DNA from: Anaerolineae bacterium CG2_30_57_67
GTDB taxonomy: Bacteria; Chloroflexota; Anaerolineae; Anaerolineales; Villigracilaceae
Direction of reading: 5' to 3'
Assembly (NCBI GenBank): GCA_001872455.1
Contig: MNXJ01000084.1
Location: forward strand, 1 to 64,000
Length of the DNA: 64,000 nucleotides
Shown here: piece after piece, positions 12,539-24,843 of the stretch
Position numbering within the stretch: the stretch's first letter is position 1
How the letters are laid out: each line of letters starts with the position of its first letter
Notes under the pieces: generated by a model
What the model saw: only the letters and a program-made list of their open reading frames with translations
Databases searched by the model: none
What the model was told of the DNA's origin: nothing
Made by a program: the position numbers and the translations under genes

Positions 12539-12570
12539 TTTTCTTCCACGTTTTCGAAAAGGGCACAAAT

Positions 12571-12603
12571 AAATTGAGACCGGCGATGAGCCGGTCTCAA
12601 TTT
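12571..12603. terminator. Bidirectional intrinsic terminator
   Basis: AAATTGAGACCGGC-GATGA-GCCGGTCTCAATTT between convergent genes. Confidence 0.85.
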
Positions 12604-12613
12604 CACATCAAAT

Positions 12614-15280
<2,667 letters not shown>

Positions 15281-15385
15281 CGGTTCTCCTTTTTGGCGTA
15301 AACGCAGACAAATTGTGTTCTAGAAAACAAAACACCTTTGGCTTTTTGTGACTGAACGTTAAAGCCATCAGTTTCACAAAAAATC

Positions 15386-15401
15386 CAAAGGCGCGCCTTT
15401 G
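15386..15401 (-). terminator. Probable intrinsic terminator after mntA-like gene
   Basis: Palindrome CAAAGGCGCGCCTTTG followed on minus strand by GATTTTTT. Confidence 0.6.
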
Positions 15402-15425
15402 ATATCCTTCGTCGTTGGTCAAATT

Positions 15426-15755
15426 CTACCGCACTTCAACCGTCTCTGCAAACTTGTCTTTGCCTTGCAAAACTTCATATTTTTGCAAAACAATCTGGCG
15501 GAAGGTTGGGGAAAGGGTTTGCCAATCCAGCACATCCACACGAAAAGGTAATTTTGATTCTTCAAAGGCTGTGCGCAGAAGGGAAACTTGTTTGAAGGAT
15601 AATTTTTCTGTGCTGACCAAAACCAGATCTAAATCGGAATAGGGTTTGGCTTTCCCGGCAACGCGCGAGCCAAAAGCGCGCACTTCGCAATGGGGAGCGC
15701 AACGTCGTAAAATATCTTTGACTATTTCCAGATGGTCAAACGACAGGTCAATCAT
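15426..15755 (-). CDS. MNT-type minimal nucleotidyltransferase (MntA-like antitoxin)
   Basis: GSRVAGKAKPYSDLDLVLVS matches the GSx10DxD nucleotidyltransferase motif. Confidence 0.85.
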   Translation of the reverse strand: MIDLSFDHLEIVKDILRRCAPHCEVRAFGSRVAGKAKPYSDLDLVLVSTEKLSFKQVSLLRTAFEESKLPFRVDVLDWQTLSPTFRQIVLQKYEVLQGKDKFAETVEVR

Positions 15756-16188
15756 TGTGCGCTTTGAGATAGGTCAGTAAGTTTTGGGCGGCAAGGATGA
15801 AATCGCCAATCAGGACTTGCGCGTCTGCCGCCAGTTCCTGATCGTAGCGATGTGACGTTTGATTGCGCAAATCGTGAAAAACCATCCAATCTTCCACGCT
15901 GATAATTAAATGATTTTCAGCGGCCATCCGAAAAAGTTCACGGCGGGTCAGCCCATCCATCATTTGAGAAGTGGCATTTATTTCCAGCCAGCGTTTGATG
16001 GTTTTCCAGCAAATTTCGTAGGTAAATTCCAGGTTTTGAATTAACCCGGCTTGCAGCCCCCAGCGGATGACATCATCCTGACCGGCCATGAATCTTGGGT
16101 CAGAAACGCGCTGATACAGTTGCGACAAAGAGGTCAGCGCCTTTTCCAACAAACTCAGGTCAAGATTGGTTTGCTTCGCGTTTGCCAT
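15748..16188 (-). CDS. HEPN / nucleotidyltransferase substrate-binding protein (HI0074 family, HepT-like)
   Basis: FHDLRNQTSHRYD (R-x4-H HEPN motif); overlaps the MNT gene; start MANAKQTN at 16188. Confidence 0.85.
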   Translation of the reverse strand: MANAKQTNLDLSLLEKALTSLSQLYQRVSDPRFMAGQDDVIRWGLQAGLIQNLEFTYEICWKTIKRWLEINATSQMMDGLTRRELFRMAAENHLIISVEDWMVFHDLRNQTSHRYDQELAADAQVLIGDFILAAQNLLTYLKAHND

Positions 16189-16190
16189 CT

Positions 16191-17234
16191 TTAATTCAAT
16201 TTCAATTCTTTTTTCAGGCTGGCGATTAATTTGGCCTTGTCGTTGTCTGGCAGAAAAGCGGCCTGCGCCCCGGCAACGATACATTCTTTGATGGTTGCCA
16301 GCGGCACTTTGAGTTCCTGCTCGGCCAGGCGATATTCATTACCAAGCGTAATTTGCGAAATGGAGGGGTCGTCAGTGTTGAGAGTAACATTCAGCCCGGC
16401 GGCCAGCATTTGCGGCAGCGGATGAGTTTCGCCTTCTTTGACCACGCCGGTCTGATAGTTGCTGGTGAGGCAGACTTCAAAGACGGTGCGGTATTCTTTG
16501 GCAAGTTTGGTTGTAAAGTCATCTTCCAGCACGCGCACCCCGTGACCGATGCGCTGGGCGCCGAAATCTTCAATCGCCTCGCGCACATTTTGCGGCCCTT
16601 TCCATTCTCCGGCGTGCATGGTCAGCATCAGCCCGGCCTGGCGCGCTTCTTTGAGGATGGGCAGGAAGGGCCGCGCCGAAAATTGCGCCTCGTTGCCCGC
16701 CAAATCAATGCCGATGATGCCGTCTTTCACCCGTTCGGCGGCCAGCCAGGCGACCTGCTCGGCCAGTTCGACGCCTTCGTGGCGGTTTATAGAAACAATC
16801 AGGCGCACCATCACCTTGAATTTTTTCTCGGCGTCTTTGGCGGCTTTTACCACCCAGTCGGTGACATCTTCCAGTGGAAAGCGCTCGGCGCGGCTGAGCG
16901 CTACCGGCGTAAAACGCAGTTCCAGATAGCGCACGTTGTCTTTGGCGGCGTCCTCCACGGCTTCGTGGGTGATGCGGTCAATCACTTCGGGCGAGCGGTA
17001 AAACATGCGCAGGGTGTTAAATTTCGCCAGAAAATTTTCAAAGGTGAAGTTGTCTTCGTCCTGCACCTGCACCAGCCGCGAAAGCCGCACCACGTTGGCG
17101 GGAATGGTCAGGCCGTGTTTGCGCGCCACATCGAGCATGGTGCTTAAACGCAACGACCCCTCCAGGTGACGGTGCAAATCCACCTTGGGCAGGGCGCGAT
17201 ATATTTCTGGAACTGGAATGGGGGTGTTGAACAT
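16191..17234 (-). CDS. add: Adenosine deaminase
   Basis: LPKVDLHRHLEGSLR, MHAGEWKG, RIGHGVR, LNTDDPSIS. Confidence 0.95.
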   Translation of the reverse strand: MFNTPIPVPEIYRALPKVDLHRHLEGSLRLSTMLDVARKHGLTIPANVVRLSRLVQVQDEDNFTFENFLAKFNTLRMFYRSPEVIDRITHEAVEDAAKDNVRYLELRFTPVALSRAERFPLEDVTDWVVKAAKDAEKKFKVMVRLIVSINRHEGVELAEQVAWLAAERVKDGIIGIDLAGNEAQFSARPFLPILKEARQAGLMLTMHAGEWKGPQNVREAIEDFGAQRIGHGVRVLEDDFTTKLAKEYRTVFEVCLTSNYQTGVVKEGETHPLPQMLAAGLNVTLNTDDPSISQITLGNEYRLAEQELKVPLATIKECIVAGAQAAFLPDNDKAKLIASLKKELKLN

Positions 17235-17236
17235 GT

Positions 17237-20200
17237 TTACCGCTTTTTGTGTCGCTTGCGCCCAGCATAGCCGTCGGATTCTGGCAAGTCGGAGGATACG
17301 GCAGGAGAAACTGCCTGCGTCTCTGCTGTTCCGGCTGGGGCGTTGGGCGCTTCGGAAACTTGGGTTGCGACTCGGGGTCGGTAGACAAACAGGTTGCTGA
17401 CTGCCCCGGCGCGAATTTCGGCCAGCAAGCCTTGGAACATTTCGGATGCTTTTCCCTTGTATTGTACCAGCGGGTCGCGTTGGGCGTAAGCCTCCAATCC
17501 AATTGACACGCGCAGGGCTTCAACGTTGGTCAGGTATTCCACCCACAATTCGGAGATGACGCGCAGTAAAACGCTACGGAAGAAGCCGTTGATGGTGTGT
17601 GCGCCGAGCGTCGCTCGCAGGGTGGATTTTTGCTCTGCGGATAGGGAAGACAGCGCGGTGTCGGGGGAGAGCGCGCGCAGCGACTCTGCTGGCAGGTTGA
17701 AGTCGGCCAGTTTGACGGCGTTTTGCCCGAGCCGGATAAATTCCACGCTTCCCCAGGCTTCTTCCAGAGATTTCAGCCCTTTAGCAAGGTGGGTAAAGAT
17801 GTCGCCTTCGCTGGTGTTTTCTTTTGCCAGTTGGGCGGCCAGGAAGGTGTAGGTGAAACGGGTAAAGTCTTGGGTCACCTGGCGGTGATTTTTGTCGTAG
17901 AAGGCGCGCCGCGCGATGGGGAGTGAGCCGAGGATGCGCATTCGTGTGGATTCGTCCCGTCCGCTGGCTTCGGAGCGGGTGAGCAGAGTCTCAATCTCGC
18001 GCGACATGGGGCTGGTCTCGCCGGTGAGGCGCTCGTGGCGATTCTGAAGCATTTCTTCCACCCCGGCGCGGAGTTGGGACAGAGCGGCGGTCCAGTCGGA
18101 GGTGTCGAGGCTGCTGCGGGCGGGGAAGGGTTCGTTGAGCCGTAGTTCGATACCGCCTAGCAGACGGTTGATGGCGATGCCGGTCAGTTGTGTGGCGGCT
18201 TGCTGGTAGAGTTCGTCTTCCAGGCTCTGCGGGTCAGTTGTCAGGGTGCGGAGTTGCTCGCTGGTGAGGCGCAGCGGCACACTGACCAGGCTGGTGAGTT
18301 CTTCGAGCATTTCTTGCGGGCGTTTTTTCTCTTCGCTGTCGCGGAATCCTTCCAGCGCGGTGGAGAGCAGGTCGGCGCGTTCTTGCAATTGGGTTTCAAG
18401 GGCGCTTTCGGCGCTGGTAAAACTGTGTTCGATGGCGTTGATGATATGTTCTTGCTCGGCTTCAACGGCGCGGCGGACGATAGTGAGCAGGGATGCATTC
18501 AGGTTGGCGAGATCAATCTCGTTGAGCAATAAACGCATGGAGTAGGATGGGTAAAGTTCGCCATTGGCGGCGTAGAAGGTTGGCTGGGTTTGGTCAAGCC
18601 AGGCCATCAGTTTCCAAGGACCTTCTTCATCCTTCATCGCAATCGGTACGCGGGCGGCAATTTCGGTGCGGAGAAGTTCAAGCACATCTTCGGCCAGATT
18701 TTCTTTGAGGAAGACGCGGTCACGCTGGCTGTAGATGCGGGCGCGCTGGGCGTTGAGAACGTCGTCGTATTCGAGCAGGTGTTTGCGCATGTCGAAGTTG
18801 CTGCCTTCGACGCGATGTTGTGAGCCTTCGATGATGTTGCCGACCAGACGAGCCTCGAGCGGGAAATCATCGTCGAGTTGGAAGCGCTGCATCAGATTAT
18901 TAACCTGTTCGCCGCCGAACATGCGCATCAGGTCATCTTCGAGCGAGAGGTAGAAGCGTGAGGAGCCAGGGTCGCCCTGGCGAGCGGCGCGTCCGCGCAG
19001 TTGGTTATCAATGCGGCGGGCTTCGTGGCGCTCCGAGCCGATGACATGCAGGCCGCCGAGGGTGCGCACGGTTTCCATGTCATCGAAATACTGCAGAAAG
19101 TGTTGCGCTTCGGCATCGTATAGACCAAAATCGGCGCTGGTCATTTTGAGCAGCGCTTCGCGCTGCTCTTGTGGGCGCATGTCGTAAGGGTCGTTGTAAC
19201 CATTTTTCCGCAGGATGCGGTTAACGGCGCTGATGATTTCTTCAGCCAGTTCGCCGCCGAGTTTAATGTCTACACCACGCCCGGCCATGTTGGTGGCGAT
19301 GGTGACTGCGCCAAATGCACCTGCCCCGGCGATAACCTGGCTTTCTTCGGTGTGTTTGCGGGCGTTCAGCACCTGACGCGGAATTCCGCCTTGTAGGACG
19401 GCTTTGAGGCGCGCGGCGTTACTTTCTTCCATTCGAAGCAGTTCCAGCAGGCGCGTCAGATTGGCGGGGTCTTCCGGGTTGATGGAGGTCAGACCAAGTG
19501 GTTTGGCGAAGGTGCGCAGGGCGGCTGGCTCAAGTTGTTCGATAGGCTGGTAAAGGCTTTCCAATTCCTTGTATTGGCGACCATCTTCTTCTTTCTTGTT
19601 GACGGTAAACCAGGCGTCACGGAGCAGGCGCACTTGTAGCAGGCGACGCACCGCTTCGGCTTGCAGGCGTGAAGCCAGACGTTCTGAATTTTCCACCGAA
19701 GTGGTACCAACCAACAGCGGGCGTCCCGCAACGTGATTACGGAGAATATCAGTGACGATGGCGCGCAGTTTTGCTTCGGCGGTGCGGTAAATCACATCCG
19801 GATAATCGGTGCGCCGCCAGAAAGCGGGCGTTTTTTGAGCGTCGTCGCGTCGTGAAAAATAGGCGATTGGGTAACCGGCGGCATCTTTGGCTGTGATTTC
19901 CACCAGTGTCGAATCAAGCCGGCTGGCTTGATATTCGAGGTGGGTCGGAATGGGCAAAACGGGCAGCTTGTAAATTTTATCAAATTCTTCCGCTTCGGTT
20001 AGCGCAGTGCCGGTCATGCCCGCCAACTTTTGGTACATGCGGAAGTAGTTTTGGATGGTGATGGTGGCGTAGGTGATGTTTTCCGGCTCAACCTTGACGC
20101 CTTCTTTGGCTTCGATGGCCTGGTGCAATCCGTCGCTCCAGCGCCGACCGGGCATCTGCCGCCCGGTAAATTCATCCACGATAACGACTTTTCCGCCCTG

Positions 20201-21268
20201 TACCAGATAGTCCTTGTTGCGCCGGAAAAGAAACTGGGCGCGCATAGCCTGCTCCAGGTAGCCGAGCAGACGCGCTTGTTCGGATGTAATATCTTCAGGG
20301 CGGTCAATATCACGCAAGGGTTGACCCAGCAGCTGCTCCATATGGGCAATACCGACTTCAGTGAGCGAAACAGTGCGGTCTTTTTCTTCGATTTCGTAAT
20401 CTTCGGGTTTGAGTTGGCGCATGAGTTGCGTCATTTTACCGTACCATTCCAGGTCGCCTTGCGCCGGGCCGGAGATGATGAGCGGGGTACGGGCTTCGTC
20501 AATCAGCACGTTATCCACTTCATCTACGATGGCAAAGTAGTGTCCACGCTGAACTTTATCTTCATAGCGGTAGACCATGTTGTCACGCAGGTAGTCAAAG
20601 CCGAATTCGGCATTGGTGCCGTAGGTGATGTCGGCGGCGTAGGCGGCGGCACGTTCTTCCAGGCGAATTTGATGCTGGTCTTCGCGCGGCGATTCCTTGG
20701 ATAAATCTACCACGTAGGCTTTTTTGCCGTTTTCGGTGCTGGCTGCCATTTGGAGCAGTCCCACTGAAAGGCCGAGAAAATTATAAATTTTTGCCATCCA
20801 ACGCGCCTGATAGCGCGCCAGGTAATCATTGACGGTAATCAGATGTACGCCGCGCCCGGTGAGCGCATTGAGATAGACGGGCAGGGTAGCAACGAGGGTT
20901 TTGCCTTCGCCGGTTCTCATTTCGGCAATGCGCCCGTGATGCAATACCATTCCACCCAATAACTGCACGTCGTAGTGACGTTGCCCGATAGTGCGTTTGG
21001 CGGCCTCGCGCACGGTGGCAAATGCCTCGGGCAATAATTCGTTTAACGCGGCCTGTTCGGCCTGTTGACGTTCTTTTTCATCTTCGATACCAGCCAGCGT
21101 ATCAGAAAGCCGGGCGCGGAATTCGTCCGTTTTGGCTGCCAATGCTTCGTCGCTGAGCTGCTCAAAAGCAGGCTCCAGCGCATTGATTTGTTGAACTGTC
21201 TCGGAGAGTTGTTCGATTTCACGCTTATTGGGGTCTCCCCCCAGAATTTTGATAAATTTCGAGAACAT
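17237..21268 (-). CDS. secA: Preprotein translocase ATPase SecA, unusually long (1343 aa)
   Basis: MRTGEGKTLVATLPVYLNAL, VDEVDNVLIDEARTPLIISG, TNMAGRGVDIKLGG, VIGSERHEARRIDNQLRGRAARQGDPGSSRFYLSLEDDLMR. Confidence 0.95.
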   Translation of the reverse strand: MFSKFIKILGGDPNKREIEQLSETVQQINALEPAFEQLSDEALAAKTDEFRARLSDTLAGIEDEKERQQAEQAALNELLPEAFATVREAAKRTIGQRHYDVQLLGGMVLHHGRIAEMRTGEGKTLVATLPVYLNALTGRGVHLITVNDYLARYQARWMAKIYNFLGLSVGLLQMAASTENGKKAYVVDLSKESPREDQHQIRLEERAAAYAADITYGTNAEFGFDYLRDNMVYRYEDKVQRGHYFAIVDEVDNVLIDEARTPLIISGPAQGDLEWYGKMTQLMRQLKPEDYEIEEKDRTVSLTEVGIAHMEQLLGQPLRDIDRPEDITSEQARLLGYLEQAMRAQFLFRRNKDYLVQGGKVVIVDEFTGRQMPGRRWSDGLHQAIEAKEGVKVEPENITYATITIQNYFRMYQKLAGMTGTALTEAEEFDKIYKLPVLPIPTHLEYQASRLDSTLVEITAKDAAGYPIAYFSRRDDAQKTPAFWRRTDYPDVIYRTAEAKLRAIVTDILRNHVAGRPLLVGTTSVENSERLASRLQAEAVRRLLQVRLLRDAWFTVNKKEEDGRQYKELESLYQPIEQLEPAALRTFAKPLGLTSINPEDPANLTRLLELLRMEESNAARLKAVLQGGIPRQVLNARKHTEESQVIAGAGAFGAVTIATNMAGRGVDIKLGGELAEEIISAVNRILRKNGYNDPYDMRPQEQREALLKMTSADFGLYDAEAQHFLQYFDDMETVRTLGGLHVIGSERHEARRIDNQLRGRAARQGDPGSSRFYLSLEDDLMRMFGGEQVNNLMQRFQLDDDFPLEARLVGNIIEGSQHRVEGSNFDMRKHLLEYDDVLNAQRARIYSQRDRVFLKENLAEDVLELLRTEIAARVPIAMKDEEGPWKLMAWLDQTQPTFYAANGELYPSYSMRLLLNEIDLANLNASLLTIVRRAVEAEQEHIINAIEHSFTSAESALETQLQERADLLSTALEGFRDSEEKKRPQEMLEELTSLVSVPLRLTSEQLRTLTTDPQSLEDELYQQAATQLTGIAINRLLGGIELRLNEPFPARSSLDTSDWTAALSQLRAGVEEMLQNRHERLTGETSPMSREIETLLTRSEASGRDESTRMRILGSLPIARRAFYDKNHRQVTQDFTRFTYTFLAAQLAKENTSEGDIFTHLAKGLKSLEEAWGSVEFIRLGQNAVKLADFNLPAESLRALSPDTALSSLSAEQKSTLRATLGAHTINGFFRSVLLRVISELWVEYLTNVEALRVSIGLEAYAQRDPLVQYKGKASEMFQGLLAEIRAGAVSNLFVYRPRVATQVSEAPNAPAGTAETQAVSPAVSSDLPESDGYAGRKRHKKR

Positions 21269-21325
21269 GTTTTAGCCTTTCCGGGGCGGAATTATAGCAT
21301 AGGCAAATTGCGAGCAGTATTCAGG

Positions 21326-21444
21326 GGTGATTACCCACAAGTCGCCAATTCTCGTCCTGCAGACAAAAGCGACATAAATGTCGCGCTACGTTGTGCGATA
21401 TTTATGTCGCTTTGCAGGGTGGAGCAAAGATGTGGGTAATCACC
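21326..21444. repeat. MITE-like element copy 1 (TIR GGTGATTACCCACA...TGTGGGTAATCACC)
   Basis: 14-bp perfect terminal inverted repeats; internal sequence shared with 33120-33212. Confidence 0.85.
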
Positions 21445-21463
21445 AGACCAAACAGTATTGCTT

Positions 21464-24400
21464 TTATTGGGGTTGTTTCAGCGGAACTTGCAGGAAGAAA
21501 ATACTACCCTTGCCCAGTTGGCTTTCCAACCAGACTTTGCCGCCGTGCCGTTCGGCAATGGATTTGACAATCGCCAGGCCGAGACCAGAGCCTTTTTGTT
21601 CGCGCGCCTCGCGCTGCCCGCCGCGGTAAAACTTTTCAAACAGGCGCGGCTGATCAATGGGTGCAATGCCAATGCCGGTATCTTGCACTTCAAACAACAT
21701 TGTATCTGCAGGAACGCGCAGACGGGCTGTCACCATGCCGCCGTTAGGCGTGTATTTGATGGCGTTTTCAACCAGGTTGTACATTGCCTGGTAGAGCAGA
21801 GTCTGGTCGGCCTCGATAATTGGCGCGGTGTCATGTGGCAATTCCAGCGTGAGTTGAATGTTCTTTTGCGAAGCCTGCGCCTGCAGGCTGTTGGTGACAC
21901 CTTCCACCAAATCGAGCAGGGGCAGCATGGTCAGTTGTAGGCCAACGCCCACTTCAATGCGCCCAAGGTCAAGCAGGTTGTTCACCAGGCGCGCCATGTT
22001 CTCAACGCCGGAAATGATTTTTTTGACATAGCCTTGCTGTTGTTCATTCAGGTCGCCGACCATTTCCAGCATCGTGGCGTAACCGCGCATCAGCGTCAGT
22101 GGCGAACGCAAGTCGTGGCTGACGGTGTTGACAAATTCAGTCTTCATCGTGTCCAACTCTTTGAAGTGCGTCACGTCGCGCAGAATGCAGACACGTCCCA
22201 CCGGGCGGCCTTCAGCGACCACGGGTGAGGCGGTTGCCAGGTAAACCTGTCCATTGCCAATCACCACTTCAGCAGAGAGTTTGTCGGGCGAATCGGCCTG
22301 GAGAATGTCGAGCAAGGCTTTTTGTGAGATGACGCGCTCAATCGGTTGGCCTTCACCTGCGCCGACGCCTGCGCCCAGCGTTTGCCAGGCGGCGGGGTTG
22401 GAGAGCAACAGGCGATTCTTCTGGTCGGTCACCAAGACCGGGTCGGGCGTGGATGCCAAAATAGCGGCCAGGCGCTGTCGGCCTACCTCGGCAGAAAGGA
22501 AAAGGTGGTTGTTGGAGGCGGCCAGCGCAGCCTGTCCGGCTAGCGTAGTCAGGAAGCGTACATCCGAATCGGAAAACAGGCGCGGCTGGTCGTAGGCTGC
22601 CCAGATGACGCCGTAGTAGCGATTCTCGTAGCGCAGGGGAAAACCAATCAGTGAGGCGGGCGCTGTTTTGCCGGGAGCAATTTCCAGCCCGCGCGCCCGC
22701 GCTACGTTGGTAAAAATCACCCGTTCCTGATGCTGTGTCAGCGTAATCATTTGCTCATCCAAAAAGTCGTAGTGCTCTTTGGAAGGGCCAATCGCAAACA
22801 CTGGCGCAGAGTCGTCTTCGCCGTCTTTCAGGTTGGCTGCCGACATGACCACGCGCACGGCGTTGGCCCCTGTGGCGAGGATGGCTTCCAGTACCGGCTG
22901 TACCGCGTCGCGCATGTCAAGGCTGGAGGCTACGCCCTGACTGACCAGCAACAGGCGGTTGAGTTCTTCCAATCGGGCTTGCAGGCTGACGCGCATTTGC
23001 TCGAAGGCGCGGCGCAACTGACCAACTTCATCCACGCCTTCGATTGTCAATGGATGATCGAGTTGTCCCTGGGCAATGCGGACGGCTTCGCTGGACAGCG
23101 TTTGCATGGATTGGGTGACGGTTTTCAGGCCAAGGCGCAGTGACACCAATGCCACCAGCGCCAGCAATAAAATCATGGCTGAGAGGGGCGCGGCAATGCT
23201 CAGTGCCAGTTGCTGTGCTTGTTGCGCTGGAATGGCTAACGCCACCGCCCACGAGCGGCCTGCGGCGGGTTGGAAATAAACCAGGTTACGTGTGCCATTG
23301 GGCGCGGTGTCGTCAAAGAAACTTGCCTTCTCAGGCCGATGGCCGGGGTAGGCGCTCATTACCAGCGTGGTAACGGGATGGACCAAAATGCGGCCATTTT
23401 CGTCCATCAAAATACCTTCGCCGCCCAATTCTTGCACGCTTTTCAGGCTTTGAAGCAAAGGCTGCGTGAACGGATTGGTTTCCAGGTTGGTGCGCGCCAC
23501 CAGGACACGCTCTGGTTGGCCGGTGGCGGGGTCTATCAGCGCAATGACAAAGGAGACGCGCGCAGGCTCGCCGCTGGAAACGGGTGGGATGGTGTAGGTT
23601 TGGCTGAGGACGCCGCTAAAAGCCAGATCCAAGCCGGCAGTTTCTTCCGGAAAAAAAATCAGTTCTGCGCTGGAAGAAGTTTCCGGGTAATTGCCCAAGA
23701 CCTGGCCGGAGCGGCTGGCAACAATGAGCTGATCAAAATAGGGCACTGAACGAATTTGCTCGCTCAGCAATGCGGAAAGTTCCGCGCCCGCAGCGGAGCT
23801 CATTTCGGGGCGAAACGCCATTTGGCTGGCGAGGCTTTGGCCGGTTTCGAGGAAGAACGGAATGCTTTGCGAGGTTAGTTCTGCTGTGCCGCGCAGACGA
23901 TTTTCCAGCATCTGACGGGCGGCAGACCCGGCCACCAGCCAGTCGCCGATTAACAGGGCAATCAGCAAAAATGAAATGAGCGTACCCGTGCCGAAAAGGA
24001 AACGCGTTTCGATGCTGCGCTCGGTGGGTGAGGGTTGCAGTGGCGCGCGACGCCCCCACAAACCAGGGAAGGTGATTGCCAGTACTTGAGCAAAAATGCC
24101 GCTGATTAATAGTTCACCGCCCAACGCCAAAATGGCGTTGGGCGCGCGGGTCAGGGCGTAATCCAGCCGGGCGGCCATTGAACCGGAAGCCACCAAAAAC
24201 GAATCTAAAATAAAAAGTGGAGCGTATAACGCCGTCAGTACCAACGCGGCAATCAGCGGTTCGCGCAACAGACGAAATGACCAGGTGCGGTAGCGTTGAC
24301 GCGCAGCCACGCTGAATAGAATTCCCAACAGCGCCATTTCGAGCGGGGTAAAAATGCTATGCGTATCCCAGGCAAAGCGGAAAATACCCCCCAATAAGCC

Positions 24401-24751
24401 AATCAGCATGCCGGCCCAGGGGCCAAACATGCCGCCAGCCAACATCCACGGTAAGGCAGAAAGCGCCATCAGCGCTGGGCCGCGCGGTTCTTGCGGAATT
24501 CCTGGCAAGGGCAAAGCTGCTCCGGCGGGCAAGCGCAAGCCAATAAAAGCATTGGCAAAAAACGCCGCCAGCGCCAGCGCTGCTAACACGCCCAACGCGC
24601 GCGCGTCCCAGTGCGGCTGGTAACTTTTCCATGTATTTGCCAGCCAGAGCGTCCAGGTGACCAAAAGCGCCCAACCCAGCCAACCAATCAGGGAGGCAGG
24701 CCAAAGTGGCGCTGGAAAAACGTTAGCAAGCAAGGAGAAGATGGGTTCCAT
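21464..24751 (-). CDS. Membrane sensor histidine kinase (N-terminal TM region, extracellular sensor, HAMP, GAF, PAS, HisKA, HATPase_c)
   Basis: VNTVSHDLRSPLTLMRGYATML, NLVENAIKYTPNGG, DTGIGIAPIDQPRLFEKFYRG, GSGLGLAIVKSIAERHGGKVW. Confidence 0.92.
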   Translation of the reverse strand: MEPIFSLLANVFPAPLWPASLIGWLGWALLVTWTLWLANTWKSYQPHWDARALGVLAALALAAFFANAFIGLRLPAGAALPLPGIPQEPRGPALMALSALPWMLAGGMFGPWAGMLIGLLGGIFRFAWDTHSIFTPLEMALLGILFSVAARQRYRTWSFRLLREPLIAALVLTALYAPLFILDSFLVASGSMAARLDYALTRAPNAILALGGELLISGIFAQVLAITFPGLWGRRAPLQPSPTERSIETRFLFGTGTLISFLLIALLIGDWLVAGSAARQMLENRLRGTAELTSQSIPFFLETGQSLASQMAFRPEMSSAAGAELSALLSEQIRSVPYFDQLIVASRSGQVLGNYPETSSSAELIFFPEETAGLDLAFSGVLSQTYTIPPVSSGEPARVSFVIALIDPATGQPERVLVARTNLETNPFTQPLLQSLKSVQELGGEGILMDENGRILVHPVTTLVMSAYPGHRPEKASFFDDTAPNGTRNLVYFQPAAGRSWAVALAIPAQQAQQLALSIAAPLSAMILLLALVALVSLRLGLKTVTQSMQTLSSEAVRIAQGQLDHPLTIEGVDEVGQLRRAFEQMRVSLQARLEELNRLLLVSQGVASSLDMRDAVQPVLEAILATGANAVRVVMSAANLKDGEDDSAPVFAIGPSKEHYDFLDEQMITLTQHQERVIFTNVARARGLEIAPGKTAPASLIGFPLRYENRYYGVIWAAYDQPRLFSDSDVRFLTTLAGQAALAASNNHLFLSAEVGRQRLAAILASTPDPVLVTDQKNRLLLSNPAAWQTLGAGVGAGEGQPIERVISQKALLDILQADSPDKLSAEVVIGNGQVYLATASPVVAEGRPVGRVCILRDVTHFKELDTMKTEFVNTVSHDLRSPLTLMRGYATMLEMVGDLNEQQQGYVKKIISGVENMARLVNNLLDLGRIEVGVGLQLTMLPLLDLVEGVTNSLQAQASQKNIQLTLELPHDTAPIIEADQTLLYQAMYNLVENAIKYTPNGGMVTARLRVPADTMLFEVQDTGIGIAPIDQPRLFEKFYRGGQREAREQKGSGLGLAIVKSIAERHGGKVWLESQLGKGSIFFLQVPLKQPQ

Positions 24752-24843
24752 TACAAATACCGTTTTTCGATTATAGCATGGGCGCCAAAAAAGGACTTAT
24801 CTACACGCGCAACCGGCGATTTTGTTAGGCTCTACACCAAACG

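Noticed and set aside
21314-21459. CAGTATT direct repeat as target-site duplication of MITE copy 1
   Set aside because: Lies at unequal distances from the terminal inverted repeats (3 vs about 8 nt), so likely coincidence
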